From Candidatus Methylobacter titanis (GTDB taxonomy: Bacteria > Pseudomonadota > Gammaproteobacteria > Methylococcales > Methylomonadaceae): a stretch of 32,190 nt of DNA. The stretch covers positions 1 through 32,190 of the forward strand of contig JAQSDX010000041.1 in NCBI GenBank assembly GCA_029946125.1, written 5' to 3'. Below are positions 8,789 through 16,910 of the stretch, one piece after another. The notes under the pieces were generated by a model, which was given only the letters and a program-made list of their open reading frames with translations, was not told the origin of the DNA and ran no database searches. The translations under genes and the position numbers were made by a program. How positions within the stretch are numbered: the first letter of the stretch is position 1; each line of letters begins with the position of its first letter.

Positions 8789-8853
8789 GCCTGAAAAATA
8801 TAAAAGATATAAGACTAAACATTATTTGAGCTTTGAATTTTTTTGCATTAGGC

Positions 8854-8873
8854 TTGTACCACTTTAAGTACAA
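8854..8873. promoter_or_regulatory. Candidate YefM operator
   Basis: An inverted repeat of TTGTAC (8854-8859) and GTACAA (8868-8873) lies 17 bases before the yefM ATG. YefM-YoeB is known to autorepress through palindromes with a TGTACA core in E. coli, so the location and sequence fit. The 8-base spacer splits the core into two half-sites. Confidence 0.5.
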
Positions 8874-8889
8874 CTTACCGAGTCATGTG

Positions 8890-9135
8890 ATGCGGATCAT
8901 TTCTTTTACTCGGGCAAGAAGCTGTTTGAAAGCGGTTCTTGATGGTGTGGTTAATGATGCCGATTGTATGGTGATTACCCGTCGTGACGCTGAAAATGCG
9001 GTTATCATGTCTATGGGCCATTACAATAGCCTAATGGAAACCGTACATTTGCTAAAATCGCCTGCGAATGCGGCGCATCTTGCCAAGTCTATTGAACAAT
9101 ATAAAACCGGTAATATTAAAGCGAGATATTATTGA
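8890..9135 (+). CDS. yefM: Antitoxin YefM (Phd/YefM family)
   Basis: 81 residues from ATG 8890. The sequence follows E. coli YefM closely: MRIISFTRARSCLKAVLD at the start, ITRRDAENAVIMSM in the middle and SLMETVHLLKSPANAAHL next, then a basic tail that would wrap the toxin. A TTG 57 bases upstream is in frame but would add an untypical extension across the operator-like palindrome. It binds and neutralises YoeB, and the N-terminal part binds its own promoter. The stop overlaps the toxin start by one base, the usual coupling in this module. Confidence 0.92.
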   Translation: MRIISFTRARSCLKAVLDGVVNDADCMVITRRDAENAVIMSMGHYNSLMETVHLLKSPANAAHLAKSIEQYKTGNIKARYY

Positions 9136-9404
9136 TGGGTAGGATGTTGGCCTGGACGGACGCGGCATGGGCTGACTACTTATATTGGCAAGGGCCAGAT
9201 AAAAAAATCTTAAAACGCATTAATAAGTTAATTGCCGGCACAAAAACAGCGCCGTTCGAGGGTATAGGCAAGCCAGAAGCGCTGAGAGAAAACTTGTCGG
9301 GTTTTTGGTCAAGGCGAATTGATGATTCAAATCGTTTGGTTTATGCGGTGGATGATAAATACTTAACTATCATCGCCTGTCGATATTATTATGAAACTAA
9401 TTGA
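9135..9404 (+). CDS. yoeB: Toxin YoeB (ribosome-dependent mRNA interferase), variant active site
   Basis: 89 residues from ATG 9135; an in-frame ATG at 9144 is an alternative. The body matches YoeB well: WADYLYWQGPDKKILKRINK, PFEGIGKPEALRENLSGFWS, RRIDDSNRLVYAV. The glutamate (PFEG) and arginine (NRLVYAV) equivalents of E. coli E46 and R65 are present. The C-terminal motif ACRYHY reads ACRYYYETN here, so the catalytic His83 equivalent is Tyr, a change explained by one base (CAT to TAT). YoeB cleaves mRNA in the ribosomal A site. This copy may be weakened or inactive, yet the frame and pairing with yefM are intact. Confidence 0.92.
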   Translation: MGRMLAWTDAAWADYLYWQGPDKKILKRINKLIAGTKTAPFEGIGKPEALRENLSGFWSRRIDDSNRLVYAVDDKYLTIIACRYYYETN

Positions 9405-9428
9405 GCTGATGCGGTTAAAGCATAAATC

Positions 9429-10373
9429 ATGAAAACCCTTTACCCTGAAATTCTACCCTATCACAGCTTTTTCCTTGAAACCGGCAGCAAGCATGCGGTT
9501 TATGTAGAGCAAAGCGGCAGTCCTGACGGTATTCCGGTTATTTTTCTGCACGGTGGGCCGTGTTCCGGCACCAGGCCCGAGCACCGGCGTTTTTTTAATC
9601 CCAAACTTTATCGTATCATTCTATTTGACCAGCGCGGCTGTGGGCTGTCGCTGCCTTTTGGTGAATTGGAAAATAATACCACTCAGGATTTAATTGATGA
9701 TATGGAACGTATCCGTCATCAGTTGGGCATAGCTCAATGGCAGGTATTTGGCGGATCGTGGGGCGGGGCGCTGGCTTTGTTGTATGCCCAGCAGCATAAG
9801 GATAAAGTCATCGGCTTAATTGTTCGTGCGGTGTTTCTGGCGCGGCAGCAGGATTTGGACTGGTTTGCCAAAGATGGTGCGGGCAATATTTACCCAGAGC
9901 AATGGCAGCGATTAATTGAAAGCACCCCGGAACAAGGACGAGGAAATCCGGTGCAAGAGTTGTATGATGCAATATGGGGCGAAGACGAGGTGGCGCAAAG
10001 GCGAGCAGCCAAGGAATGGATGGCCTGGGGTGGGCAGGTGGCATTGGGTAACGATTATCAGCCGAGTCCAAAAGGCGAACATGCAACGGAGAAAATGGTT
10101 AAACAGGTGCGCATGGAATTGCATTATGCCAAGCAGCATTATTTTATTAGGGAAAACCAGATCCTGGATAATTGTGGCGGCTTGGTTGATATTCCAACGG
10201 TTATCATTCACGGGCGCTATGATTTTGTCTGCCCGATCGAAGCCGGTTATAGTCTGCATAAAGCATTGCCGAATGCCGAATATATTGTTTTACCCAATGC
10301 CGGGCATGTCGCTCAGGGTAAGGAAATGATCAATGCGCTGGTTGCGGCAACCGACAGCTTTGCAGGTAATTGA
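9429..10373 (+). CDS. pip: Proline iminopeptidase
   Basis: A 314-residue alpha/beta hydrolase of peptidase family S33. The oxyanion region HGGPCSGTRPEHRRFF and DQRGCGLS are typical of this enzyme. The nucleophile S110 is in GGSWGG, the acid D265 in HGRYDFVCP and the base H293 in PNAGHVAQG. It releases N-terminal proline from peptides in the cytoplasm. The length matches the family. It starts 25 bases after yoeB; no strong Shine-Dalgarno is present. The relation to the toxin pair is probably only positional. Confidence 0.93.
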   Translation: MKTLYPEILPYHSFFLETGSKHAVYVEQSGSPDGIPVIFLHGGPCSGTRPEHRRFFNPKLYRIILFDQRGCGLSLPFGELENNTTQDLIDDMERIRHQLGIAQWQVFGGSWGGALALLYAQQHKDKVIGLIVRAVFLARQQDLDWFAKDGAGNIYPEQWQRLIESTPEQGRGNPVQELYDAIWGEDEVAQRRAAKEWMAWGGQVALGNDYQPSPKGEHATEKMVKQVRMELHYAKQHYFIRENQILDNCGGLVDIPTVIIHGRYDFVCPIEAGYSLHKALPNAEYIVLPNAGHVAQGKEMINALVAATDSFAGN

Positions 10374-10518
10374 TAGTCCTTTAAATTTACAATCAACTGC
10401 CCCATAAAGCGGTAAATGCTTTATCATTCATGTAAATTAATAAGCCTTCAATGGTAAGCATGCTTGAGGCGCCAAATTCAGCATGCCTGAGCGATAGCAA
10501 TACACTCTATACAAATAA

Positions 10519-11496
10519 ATGAAATTACATGATCAAAAGCTCCGTGAATTGGGCTTAGCCGTTATTCAGGTGGAAACACAGGCGATTGCCGCATTAGCCG
10601 AGCAAATTAATGATAATTTTGTGCTTGCCTGCAAATTAATGTTTACTTGTAAAGGTCGTGTGGTGGTTACCGGCATGGGTAAATCAGGACATATTGCCGG
10701 TAAGATTGCTGCGACTTTAGCCAGTACCGGAACGCCCGCTTTTTTTGTGCATTCGGGTGAAGCCAGTCATGGCGATTTGGGTATGATTACCCAGCAAGAC
10801 GTGGTGTTGGCTTTATCGAATTCAGGGGAAACCGAGGAGGTTTTAACGATACTGCCGATCATTAAACGGCTGGGTGTACCGTTAATAGCGATGACCGGAA
10901 ACCCGGCGTCAACGCTGGCCAAGTTTGCCACCACCCATATCAACGTGGCTGTTGAGCAAGAAGCTTGCCCGCTGGGACTTGCGCCTACCTCCAGCACCAC
11001 AGCGGCATTGGTGATGGGCGATGCCTTGGCGGTTTCTTTGCTGGAAGCACGGGGCTTTACCCGCGATGATTTTGCCTTGTCTCATCCCGGCGGCAGTTTA
11101 GGCAAGCGACTGTTATTGATGGTAAGTGATATTATGCATGCCGATGAAAAAGTACCCTCAGTGCCTGAGTCTGCACTGATCAGCCATGCTTTGCTGGAGA
11201 TGACTGAGAAAAAGCTGGGTATGACGGCGATAGTCGATACGGCTAACCGCGTCACCGGTATTTTTACTGATGGCGATTTGCGGCGAATGCTGGGCAAGAA
11301 TTTTGATATACACAAAACCTCCATTACCGAAGTCATGACACCGAATTGTACGGTCATTTCGGCGGATATGCTGGCGGCTGAGGCCATGCAAATTATGGAA
11401 CGGAAAAAAATTAACGCCTTAATTGTTGTTGATCAGCAGCACAGGGCGATAGGTGCATTGAATATGCATGATCTGATTCGAGCAGGTATCGTGTAA
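10519..11496 (+). CDS. kdsD: Arabinose-5-phosphate isomerase KdsD
   Basis: 325 residues: an SIS sugar-isomerase domain (about 35-175; GMGKSGHIAGKIAATLAST, SGEASHGDLGMI, SNSGETEEVL) followed by two CBS domains (about 205-325). It converts ribulose 5-phosphate to arabinose 5-phosphate, the first step to KDO for LPS. It heads the LPS/rpoN block and overlaps kdsC by one base (TAATG). The 145-base upstream gap holds two direct copies of AGCATGCnTGAG, about 33 bases apart. Confidence 0.96.
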   Translation: MKLHDQKLRELGLAVIQVETQAIAALAEQINDNFVLACKLMFTCKGRVVVTGMGKSGHIAGKIAATLASTGTPAFFVHSGEASHGDLGMITQQDVVLALSNSGETEEVLTILPIIKRLGVPLIAMTGNPASTLAKFATTHINVAVEQEACPLGLAPTSSTTAALVMGDALAVSLLEARGFTRDDFALSHPGGSLGKRLLLMVSDIMHADEKVPSVPESALISHALLEMTEKKLGMTAIVDTANRVTGIFTDGDLRRMLGKNFDIHKTSITEVMTPNCTVISADMLAAEAMQIMERKKINALIVVDQQHRAIGALNMHDLIRAGIV

Positions 11497-12038
11497 TGAC
11501 GGATAGTCAAAACAGGCAGGCCATTGTGGAAAAAGCCAGGAAACTCAAATTGCTGATTCTGGATGTGGACGGAGTATTAACCGACGGCAGGCTTTTTTTC
11601 GATGCTGAGGGCAATGAATACAAGTCATTTCATGCACGGGACGGGCATGGCATCAAGCTGCTGCGTCAGACCGGTGTTGAGGTCGCGGTGATTTCCGGGC
11701 GTAACTCAAACTCGGTTGCGTTGCGCATGAAAAATCTGGGTATCGAGCATGTGTATCAGGGCCATGAAAATAAAGTCGCCGCGTTTAATGAGATTATTGA
11801 GCTTACAGGTATAACGCCGGATCAGGCGGCGCATGTCGGCGATGACTTGTTGGATTTGCCTATAATGATCAGAGTTGGCCTGGCGATTGCGGTTAATGAT
11901 GCTAACTTTGCGGTTAAGCAACATGCTGATTGGTGTACGACCTTGCCGGGAGGCCTGGGTGCGGTCAGGGAAGTTTGTGACTTTATTATGCAGGCACAAG
12001 GACGTTTTGATGAAGTCTTGAATACTTACTTAAAATGA
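11496..12038 (+). CDS. kdsC: KDO-8-phosphate phosphatase KdsC
   Basis: A 180-residue HAD-family phosphatase without a cap domain. The nucleophile and acid/base aspartates D23 and D25 are in LILDVDGVLTDGRL. FHARDGHGIKLL and HVGDDLLDLP are the other family signatures. It dephosphorylates KDO 8-phosphate, the step before CMP-KDO activation. It overlaps kdsD by one base and lptC by four, showing tight operon coupling. Confidence 0.96.
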   Translation: MTDSQNRQAIVEKARKLKLLILDVDGVLTDGRLFFDAEGNEYKSFHARDGHGIKLLRQTGVEVAVISGRNSNSVALRMKNLGIEHVYQGHENKVAAFNEIIELTGITPDQAAHVGDDLLDLPIMIRVGLAIAVNDANFAVKQHADWCTTLPGGLGAVREVCDFIMQAQGRFDEVLNTYLK

Positions 12039-12604
12039 CCCGACTAAACGGCAATTACAGTTATCTGTATCTGATCATTATCGCGGTAATGAGCTGGTGG
12101 TTGGTTAAATTAACCGGTTCGGATGAGTTTGGTCGTATAGCGGCTCCTGCGCACAGCCCTGATTATTTCAGCAAGGGCTATACGAAATGGGAAATGAGTG
12201 AGTTTGGCATTCCTAAAAGCAAGTTGATTGCTGATGAAATGGTTCATTACAGCGATGACAGCACGACACATATGGTGAATCCATTCATGTTTTTTTATAA
12301 CGAGAAAACCCCGCCTTGGGCAGTTAAATCAGAGGCTGGCATTTTGTCTGCCGATGGCAAGGATTTGTTATTAAATGGCGAGGTCGCTGTTGAGAGGGCA
12401 GCGGCTGAAGGGGTCAGAGAGCTTAAAATATATACCTCCAATTTAAAAGTAAAACCGGAAACCAGTTATGCAGAAACGGGTGCGTGGGCAAAGTTGGTCA
12501 GTTTACCAAACTGGACGACAGGAATCGGTATGAAGCTGACTTTTGCGGATCCGATTCATATTGAATTGCTTTCTAATGTTAAAGGGAACTATGAAACAAA
12601 ATAA
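12035..12604 (+). CDS. lptC: LPS export protein LptC
   Basis: 189 residues with one N-terminal membrane helix (about 8-25, YSYLYLIIIAVMSWWLVKL) and a periplasmic beta-jellyroll. The conserved core YTKWEMSEFGIPKSKLIADEMVHY is typical of LptC. It is anchored in the inner membrane beside LptBFG and passes LPS to LptA. It overlaps kdsC by four bases (ATGA) and lptA by 14 bases. Confidence 0.92.
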   Translation: MTRLNGNYSYLYLIIIAVMSWWLVKLTGSDEFGRIAAPAHSPDYFSKGYTKWEMSEFGIPKSKLIADEMVHYSDDSTTHMVNPFMFFYNEKTPPWAVKSEAGILSADGKDLLLNGEVAVERAAAEGVRELKIYTSNLKVKPETSYAETGAWAKLVSLPNWTTGIGMKLTFADPIHIELLSNVKGNYETK

Positions 12605-13181
12605 TAAACCTCGCTGCTGGGCGCTCCTTAGAAGTAGCTGTTATTTACTTTTAGTGGCGCTTTATAGTGCGGGTGCTTACGCCCTGGAAAGTGACGCCAA
12701 CCAGCCGATCATTATCGATTCCAATGCAGCGACTTATGATGATCTAAAAGGCGTTAGTATTTATACGGGTAATGTGATCTCAGTTCAGGGCAGTATTCGG
12801 GTGCAGTCAGATAAGCTGGTGGTTTATTTTATCGAGGGTGAAGTCGATAAGCTGGTGTTTACCGGTAAGCCGGCAAAATTTAAACAAACGCCTAACGAGG
12901 GAGCCCAGGATATAACCGGTGAAGCGTTAACCGGCGAGTATTACCCTAAAAAGAATTTGTTGGTTTTGATTGATAAAGCCACTGTCTGGCGGGAGACCGG
13001 TGCTTATTCCAGCGACATGATTGTGTACGACCTTAAGACCTCGTTAGTTAAAGCGGGCGAAAAAGAATCGACTAGCAAACGTGTCCGTGTCGTATTGCAA
13101 CCGAAAGGTAAAGAAGAGTCAAAAACTAAAGAGCAATCGCCAGTGTCAGCACAACCCACGGTAAAGGACAATAGTCAATGA
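12591..13181 (+). CDS. lptA: LPS transport periplasmic protein LptA
   Basis: 196 residues from ATG 12591, inside the end of lptC and preceded by AAAGGGAA. This start gives a sensible signal peptide (about 1-32, hydrophobic LLRSSCYLLLVALYSAG, cut near AYA). The OstA/LptA beta-jellyroll follows: IIIDSNAATYDDLKGVSIYTGNV, GSIRVQSDKLVVYF, ITGEALTGEYYPKKNLLVLID. The C-terminus is a lysine/glutamate-rich tail. LptA forms the periplasmic bridge carrying LPS to the outer membrane. Extending upstream in frame would lose the signal peptide position. Confidence 0.94.
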   Translation: MKQNNKPRCWALLRSSCYLLLVALYSAGAYALESDANQPIIIDSNAATYDDLKGVSIYTGNVISVQGSIRVQSDKLVVYFIEGEVDKLVFTGKPAKFKQTPNEGAQDITGEALTGEYYPKKNLLVLIDKATVWRETGAYSSDMIVYDLKTSLVKAGEKESTSKRVRVVLQPKGKEESKTKEQSPVSAQPTVKDNSQ

Positions 13182-13254
13182 TGACGCGAAAGACGCAAGG
13201 CGCAAGCTACAAAACGATGTGTTTCACCTTTAGTCTTGAACTTCTTGCTTAACC

Positions 13255-13980
13255 ATGACCAGACTAGCCGCAAAACAGCTGATTAAAAACTACAATAAAC
13301 GTAATGTGGTGAACGGTGTTTCATTGCATGTTGATACCGGTGAAGTGGTCGGTTTATTGGGGCCTAACGGTGCAGGAAAAACCACCAGTTTTTATATGAT
13401 GGTAGGCCTGATTAAAGCAGATGAAGGTGAGATTACGCTGGATTCACAGGCCATTACCCATCATCCAATGCATTTACGGGCACAATTAGGGATAGGTTAT
13501 TTGCCCCAGGAACCCTCGGTTTTTCGAAAATTAACTGTGGCGGATAATTTACGTGCGGTGTTACAAATCCGTTCTGACTTAACGGAAGGGCAGGCAGAGC
13601 TAGTGATTGAGGAATTGTTGCAGGAATTTCATATCCTGCATCTACGTGATCAAATCGCCTTGGGCTTGTCGGGCGGCGAACGGCGGCGGGTTGAAATTGC
13701 CCGTGCGTTGGCGACTAACCCTCAATTTATACTGCTGGACGAGCCTTTTGCCGGGGTAGATCCGATATCGGTAGATGATATCAAGAAAATCATCGAGCAT
13801 TTGAAAGATCGCGGTATTGGCGTATTGATTACCGAACATAATGTCAGGGAAACACTAGGGATTTGTGATCGTGCGTATATACTTAACGACGGCAGAGTCA
13901 TTGCCGAAGGCGGAGCGCAAGCTATCGTTGCCAATGAGGAAGTGCGTAAAGTGTATTTAGGCAATAATTTTAGCCTTTAG
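13255..13980 (+). CDS. lptB: LPS export ABC transporter ATPase LptB
   Basis: A 241-residue ABC ATPase with Walker A GPNGAGKT (36-43), signature LSGGERRR (138-145), Walker B ILLDEPF with D162/E163 and the H-loop in [11 protein letters not shown]. It powers LPS extraction by LptFG from the inner membrane. Its position directly between lptA and rpoN is the standard gammaproteobacterial arrangement. A 73-base spacer with repeat-like words separates it from lptA, so it may use a separate ribosome loading site; no clear Shine-Dalgarno is seen. Confidence 0.97.
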   Translation: MTRLAAKQLIKNYNKRNVVNGVSLHVDTGEVVGLLGPNGAGKTTSFYMMVGLIKADEGEITLDSQAITHHPMHLRAQLGIGYLPQEPSVFRKLTVADNLRAVLQIRSDLTEGQAELVIEELLQEFHILHLRDQIALGLSGGERRRVEIARALATNPQFILLDEPFAGVDPISVDDIKKIIEHLKDRGIGVLITEHNVRETLGICDRAYILNDGRVIAEGGAQAIVANEEVRKVYLGNNFSL

Positions 13981-14008
13981 CTTTGGAACCTTGAACCTTG
14001 AGCCTTAA

Positions 14009-15454
14009 ATGAAACAATCCTTACATCTTCGATTAGGCCAACAGCTGTCTATGACGCCGCAATTGCAACAGGCGATCAAATTGTTGCAGATGTCGACATT
14101 AGAATTGCAGCAGGAGATTCAACAGGCTCTTGAATCCAATATGATGCTGGAAGTTAATGAGGAAGAATATGCCGTTCAGGAAGTCGAAATAACAGCTGAG
14201 AAAAAAACTGATAATACGGATTTACTGACCAGTCAGGGTTCACAAACCGATATGCCGGATGAACTGCCCATCGATTCTTCTTGGGATGATGTCTATGAAT
14301 ACGCGATGGAGTCGGGTGGTAATTCCTCTGAGACTATCGAATTTGAAACACAGCGCAGTAAATGTTCAACCTTGCAGGATCATTTGTTATGGCAAGTAGA
14401 ATTGACCTCGTTTTCAGAACGGGACCATGCCATCTCTATGGCTATTATTGATTCGATCAATGGAGACGGCTATTTAATCAGTAGCCCTGAAGAAATTTTT
14501 CAGGGGATGTTGGGGCAGTTGGACGATTTGGAATTTGATGAAGTTAATGCGGTACTGCACAGGGTACAAAACTTTGATCCGGTCGGTGTTGCCGCCATTG
14601 ATTTAAAAGATTGCCTCAAATTACAGCTACAGCAGTTGCCGGAGGCCACGCCTTATAAAGAGGAGGCATTGATTCTGGTTACCCGATACCTGGATTTATT
14701 AGCTACGCATGAGCAGTCGAAACTGATGCGTAAATTGGGTGTTACCGAGCGGCAACTGGATGAGGTGGTGGCACTCATCAGAACCCTGGATCCCAAACCG
14801 GGCGCACAGATACAGAATTCGGATTCCGAATATGTTATCCCCGATGTCTACGTGGCTAAGCGAAACGGTAAATGGCAAGTCAACCTAAACCCCGATATAG
14901 CGCCTAAATTACGTATCAATCCGTTTTATTCAAGCATGATAAAGCGGGCCGATAACAGTAAGGACAATGCCTGCATGAAAGATCATTTGCAGGAGGCCAG
15001 ATGGTTTATTAAAAGCCTCCATAGTCGTAACGATACCTTATTGCGTGTTGCCCGGTGCATTGTGGAAAAGCAGACCGGGTTCCTTGAGCATGGCTCTATT
15101 GCCATGAAGTCTATGGTGTTGAGAGATATTGCTGAAGAACTGGAATTGCATGAGTCCACAATATCCAGAGTGACCACGCAAAAATTTATGCATACCCCCA
15201 ATGGTATTGTCGAATTTAAGTATTTTTTTTCCAGTCATGTATCAACGGAAGGAGGAGGAGAGTGTTCATCTACGGCTATCAGGGCGTTTATTAAAGAGCT
15301 AATCAGCAATGAAAATCTGGCAAAACCGTTAAGTGATAGTAAAATAGCCGAGCTATTAAAAGAAAAGGGCATTAATGTTGCTAGAAGAACAATTGCCAAG
15401 TATCGTGAAGCGATGCTCATTTCCTCATCAAGTCAGCGTAAGCGTATTTTATAA
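14009..15454 (+). CDS. rpoN: RNA polymerase sigma-54 factor
   Basis: 481 residues. The glutamine-rich region I is clear (MKQSLHLRLGQQLSMTPQLQQAIKLLQMS). An acidic region II follows (about 50-110), then the core-binding domain (about 115-310), a helix-turn-helix (DIAEELELHESTISRVTTQKF) and the RpoN box ARRTIAKYRE near residue 458, which reads the -24 promoter element. It needs AAA+ activators to open promoters. It is placed between lptB and hpf as is usual. No sigma-54 promoter can be recognised confidently in this window. Confidence 0.97.
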   Translation: MKQSLHLRLGQQLSMTPQLQQAIKLLQMSTLELQQEIQQALESNMMLEVNEEEYAVQEVEITAEKKTDNTDLLTSQGSQTDMPDELPIDSSWDDVYEYAMESGGNSSETIEFETQRSKCSTLQDHLLWQVELTSFSERDHAISMAIIDSINGDGYLISSPEEIFQGMLGQLDDLEFDEVNAVLHRVQNFDPVGVAAIDLKDCLKLQLQQLPEATPYKEEALILVTRYLDLLATHEQSKLMRKLGVTERQLDEVVALIRTLDPKPGAQIQNSDSEYVIPDVYVAKRNGKWQVNLNPDIAPKLRINPFYSSMIKRADNSKDNACMKDHLQEARWFIKSLHSRNDTLLRVARCIVEKQTGFLEHGSIAMKSMVLRDIAEELELHESTISRVTTQKFMHTPNGIVEFKYFFSSHVSTEGGGECSSTAIRAFIKELISNENLAKPLSDSKIAELLKEKGINVARRTIAKYREAMLISSSSQRKRIL

Positions 15455-15508
15455 CGCTACCTGACGCTGATAACAAACTAATCATTCACCATTAAAGGAG
15501 TTTATCTC

Positions 15509-15799
15509 ATGCAAGTTATCGTAACAGGCCATCATCTTGAAGTAACCGACGCTTTAAAAGCGCACATCGACTCAAAATTTGAAAAATTAGCACGTCATTT
15601 TGATAATGTTACCGAAGTGCACGTTATTTTAAGCGTGGAAAAATTAATTCAAAAGGCCGAAGCAACGTTGCAAATGAGTGGCGCTAAACTGTTTGCCGAA
15701 GATCATCAGGAAGATATGTATGTGGCTATCGACCACATGGTTGAGAAATTAGATCGTCAAATTACCAAGCATAAAGAAAAAACTGCACAGCATAGATAA
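15509..15799 (+). CDS. hpf: Ribosome hibernation promoting factor, short form
   Basis: A 96-residue S30AE-domain protein (MQVIVTGHHLEVTDALKAHI, then an AEDHQEDMYVAIDHMVEKLDRQI helix region). It binds the 30S subunit and promotes 100S dimer formation in stationary phase. The short length is that of the HPF/YfiA class in gammaproteobacteria. AAAGGAG precedes the ATG by 8 bases. It follows rpoN in the usual order. Confidence 0.95.
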   Translation: MQVIVTGHHLEVTDALKAHIDSKFEKLARHFDNVTEVHVILSVEKLIQKAEATLQMSGAKLFAEDHQEDMYVAIDHMVEKLDRQITKHKEKTAQHR

Positions 15800-15806
15800 A
15801 AAAGCA

Positions 15807-15849
15807 GGCGAAAGGTTCAAGGCGAAAGGTACAAAAAGCGCCTTGAACC
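15807..15849 (+). repeat. Tandem 14-mer and hairpin between hpf and rapZ
   Basis: GGCGAAAGGTTCAA (15807-15820) is repeated at 15821-15834 with one change. GGTTCAAGGCG (15814-15824) and CGCCTTGAACC (15839-15849) form a perfect 11-base-pair stem with a 14-base loop. No T-run follows directly. Similar words occur after lptA, before rpoN and after gcvH. Confidence 0.6.
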
Positions 15850-15877
15850 CAGCCCCTTTTACCTTGAGCCTCATTTT

Positions 15878-16735
15878 ATGAAACTATTAATCGTTAGCGG
15901 TCTTTCCGGTTCGGGTAAAAGTATCGCCTTGGATACCTTGGAAGATTGCGGCTATTACTGCATCGATAATCTACCTGTAACCTTGCTGGAAGACTTTATC
16001 AGCCACGTCATGCTGGTGGACAAAAAAACCTATGCCAAAACGGCTATAGGCATTGACGCCAGGAACCAGAGCGAAAGCCTGATCAATTTTTCTGAAAGTT
16101 TGGATTTAATTCGCAGCAAAGGGATTGATTGCGAAATTATCTTTATGCAGGCTGAAGAATCTACCTTATTGAAACGTTATAGTGAAACCCGGCGGCGGCA
16201 TCCGTTGACGGATTTAAATGTACCGTTAAAAGAAGCATTAAAAATTGAAAAGGAAATGCTGACGCCGGTTGCCAGGTATGCCAGTGTGATCATTGATACC
16301 AGCCGAACTCATGTCCATCAGTTGCGTGAGCTTATCAGGGAGCGGGTCGGCGAAAGGGATGTCAGACATGTTTCCTTGCAGTTTCAATCGTTTGGTTTCA
16401 AGCACGGTGTTCCACTGGATGCCGATTTTGTGTTTGACGCCCGCTGTTTGCCGAATCCCTATTGGGTGCCGGAATTGCGAGGGCTGACAGGAAAAGATCA
16501 GCCGGTCATCGATTTTCTTAATGAACAAGAATATGTTGCCGAGCTTTTTAAAGATATTTCCGGGTTTCTTGAACGATGGATTCCCCGATTTGAGGCTGAA
16601 GGGCGTAGTTATTTGACCGTGGCTATAGGATGTACAGGCGGCCAACATCGCTCGGTTTATCTGGTGGATGCATTCGCCAAACAGTTTAAAGGCCCTTTTT
16701 TAAATGTAATTGTCCGTCATCGGGAATTACAATAA
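15878..16735 (+). CDS. rapZ: RNase adapter RapZ
   Basis: 285 residues. The N-terminal P-loop GLSGSGKS (8-15) and DNLP motif are present, and the C-terminal domain carries GCTGGQHRSVYL. In E. coli, RapZ delivers the GlmZ small RNA to RNase E and so tunes GlcN6P synthase, linking amino-sugar supply to envelope synthesis. The ptsN gene, usually found between hpf and rapZ, and the npr (ptsO) gene, usually after it, are absent here. Confidence 0.96.
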   Translation: MKLLIVSGLSGSGKSIALDTLEDCGYYCIDNLPVTLLEDFISHVMLVDKKTYAKTAIGIDARNQSESLINFSESLDLIRSKGIDCEIIFMQAEESTLLKRYSETRRRHPLTDLNVPLKEALKIEKEMLTPVARYASVIIDTSRTHVHQLRELIRERVGERDVRHVSLQFQSFGFKHGVPLDADFVFDARCLPNPYWVPELRGLTGKDQPVIDFLNEQEYVAELFKDISGFLERWIPRFEAEGRSYLTVAIGCTGGQHRSVYLVDAFAKQFKGPFLNVIVRHRELQ

Positions 16736-16910
16736 GTTTCTTGTTGGAGCGTTGTACCGCTTCGTTCTATTTCCAGCATAACCCACAGGGATAGGCTGAA
16801 TGCAGATTATGCATGGAGAAGAATATCTTTCCATGTCGTCTGCTGATCAATTCAAAATAGGCCTATAAGCCTACTTATCATTTTAGTCATTTTTATTTAA
16901 GGAGATTTCT

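Noticed and set aside
8833-8889. Longer yefM frame from a TTG start
   Set aside because: It would extend the protein across the operator-like palindrome with sequence unlike the family; ATG 8890 gives the standard YefM N-terminus.
12543-12590. Longer lptA frame starting inside lptC
   Set aside because: It would displace the signal peptide from the N-terminus and lacks a ribosome binding site; ATG 12591 has one.
16736-16910. Possible magnesium riboswitch before mgtE
   Set aside because: The gap is about the minimum size, and I see none of the conserved M-box words.
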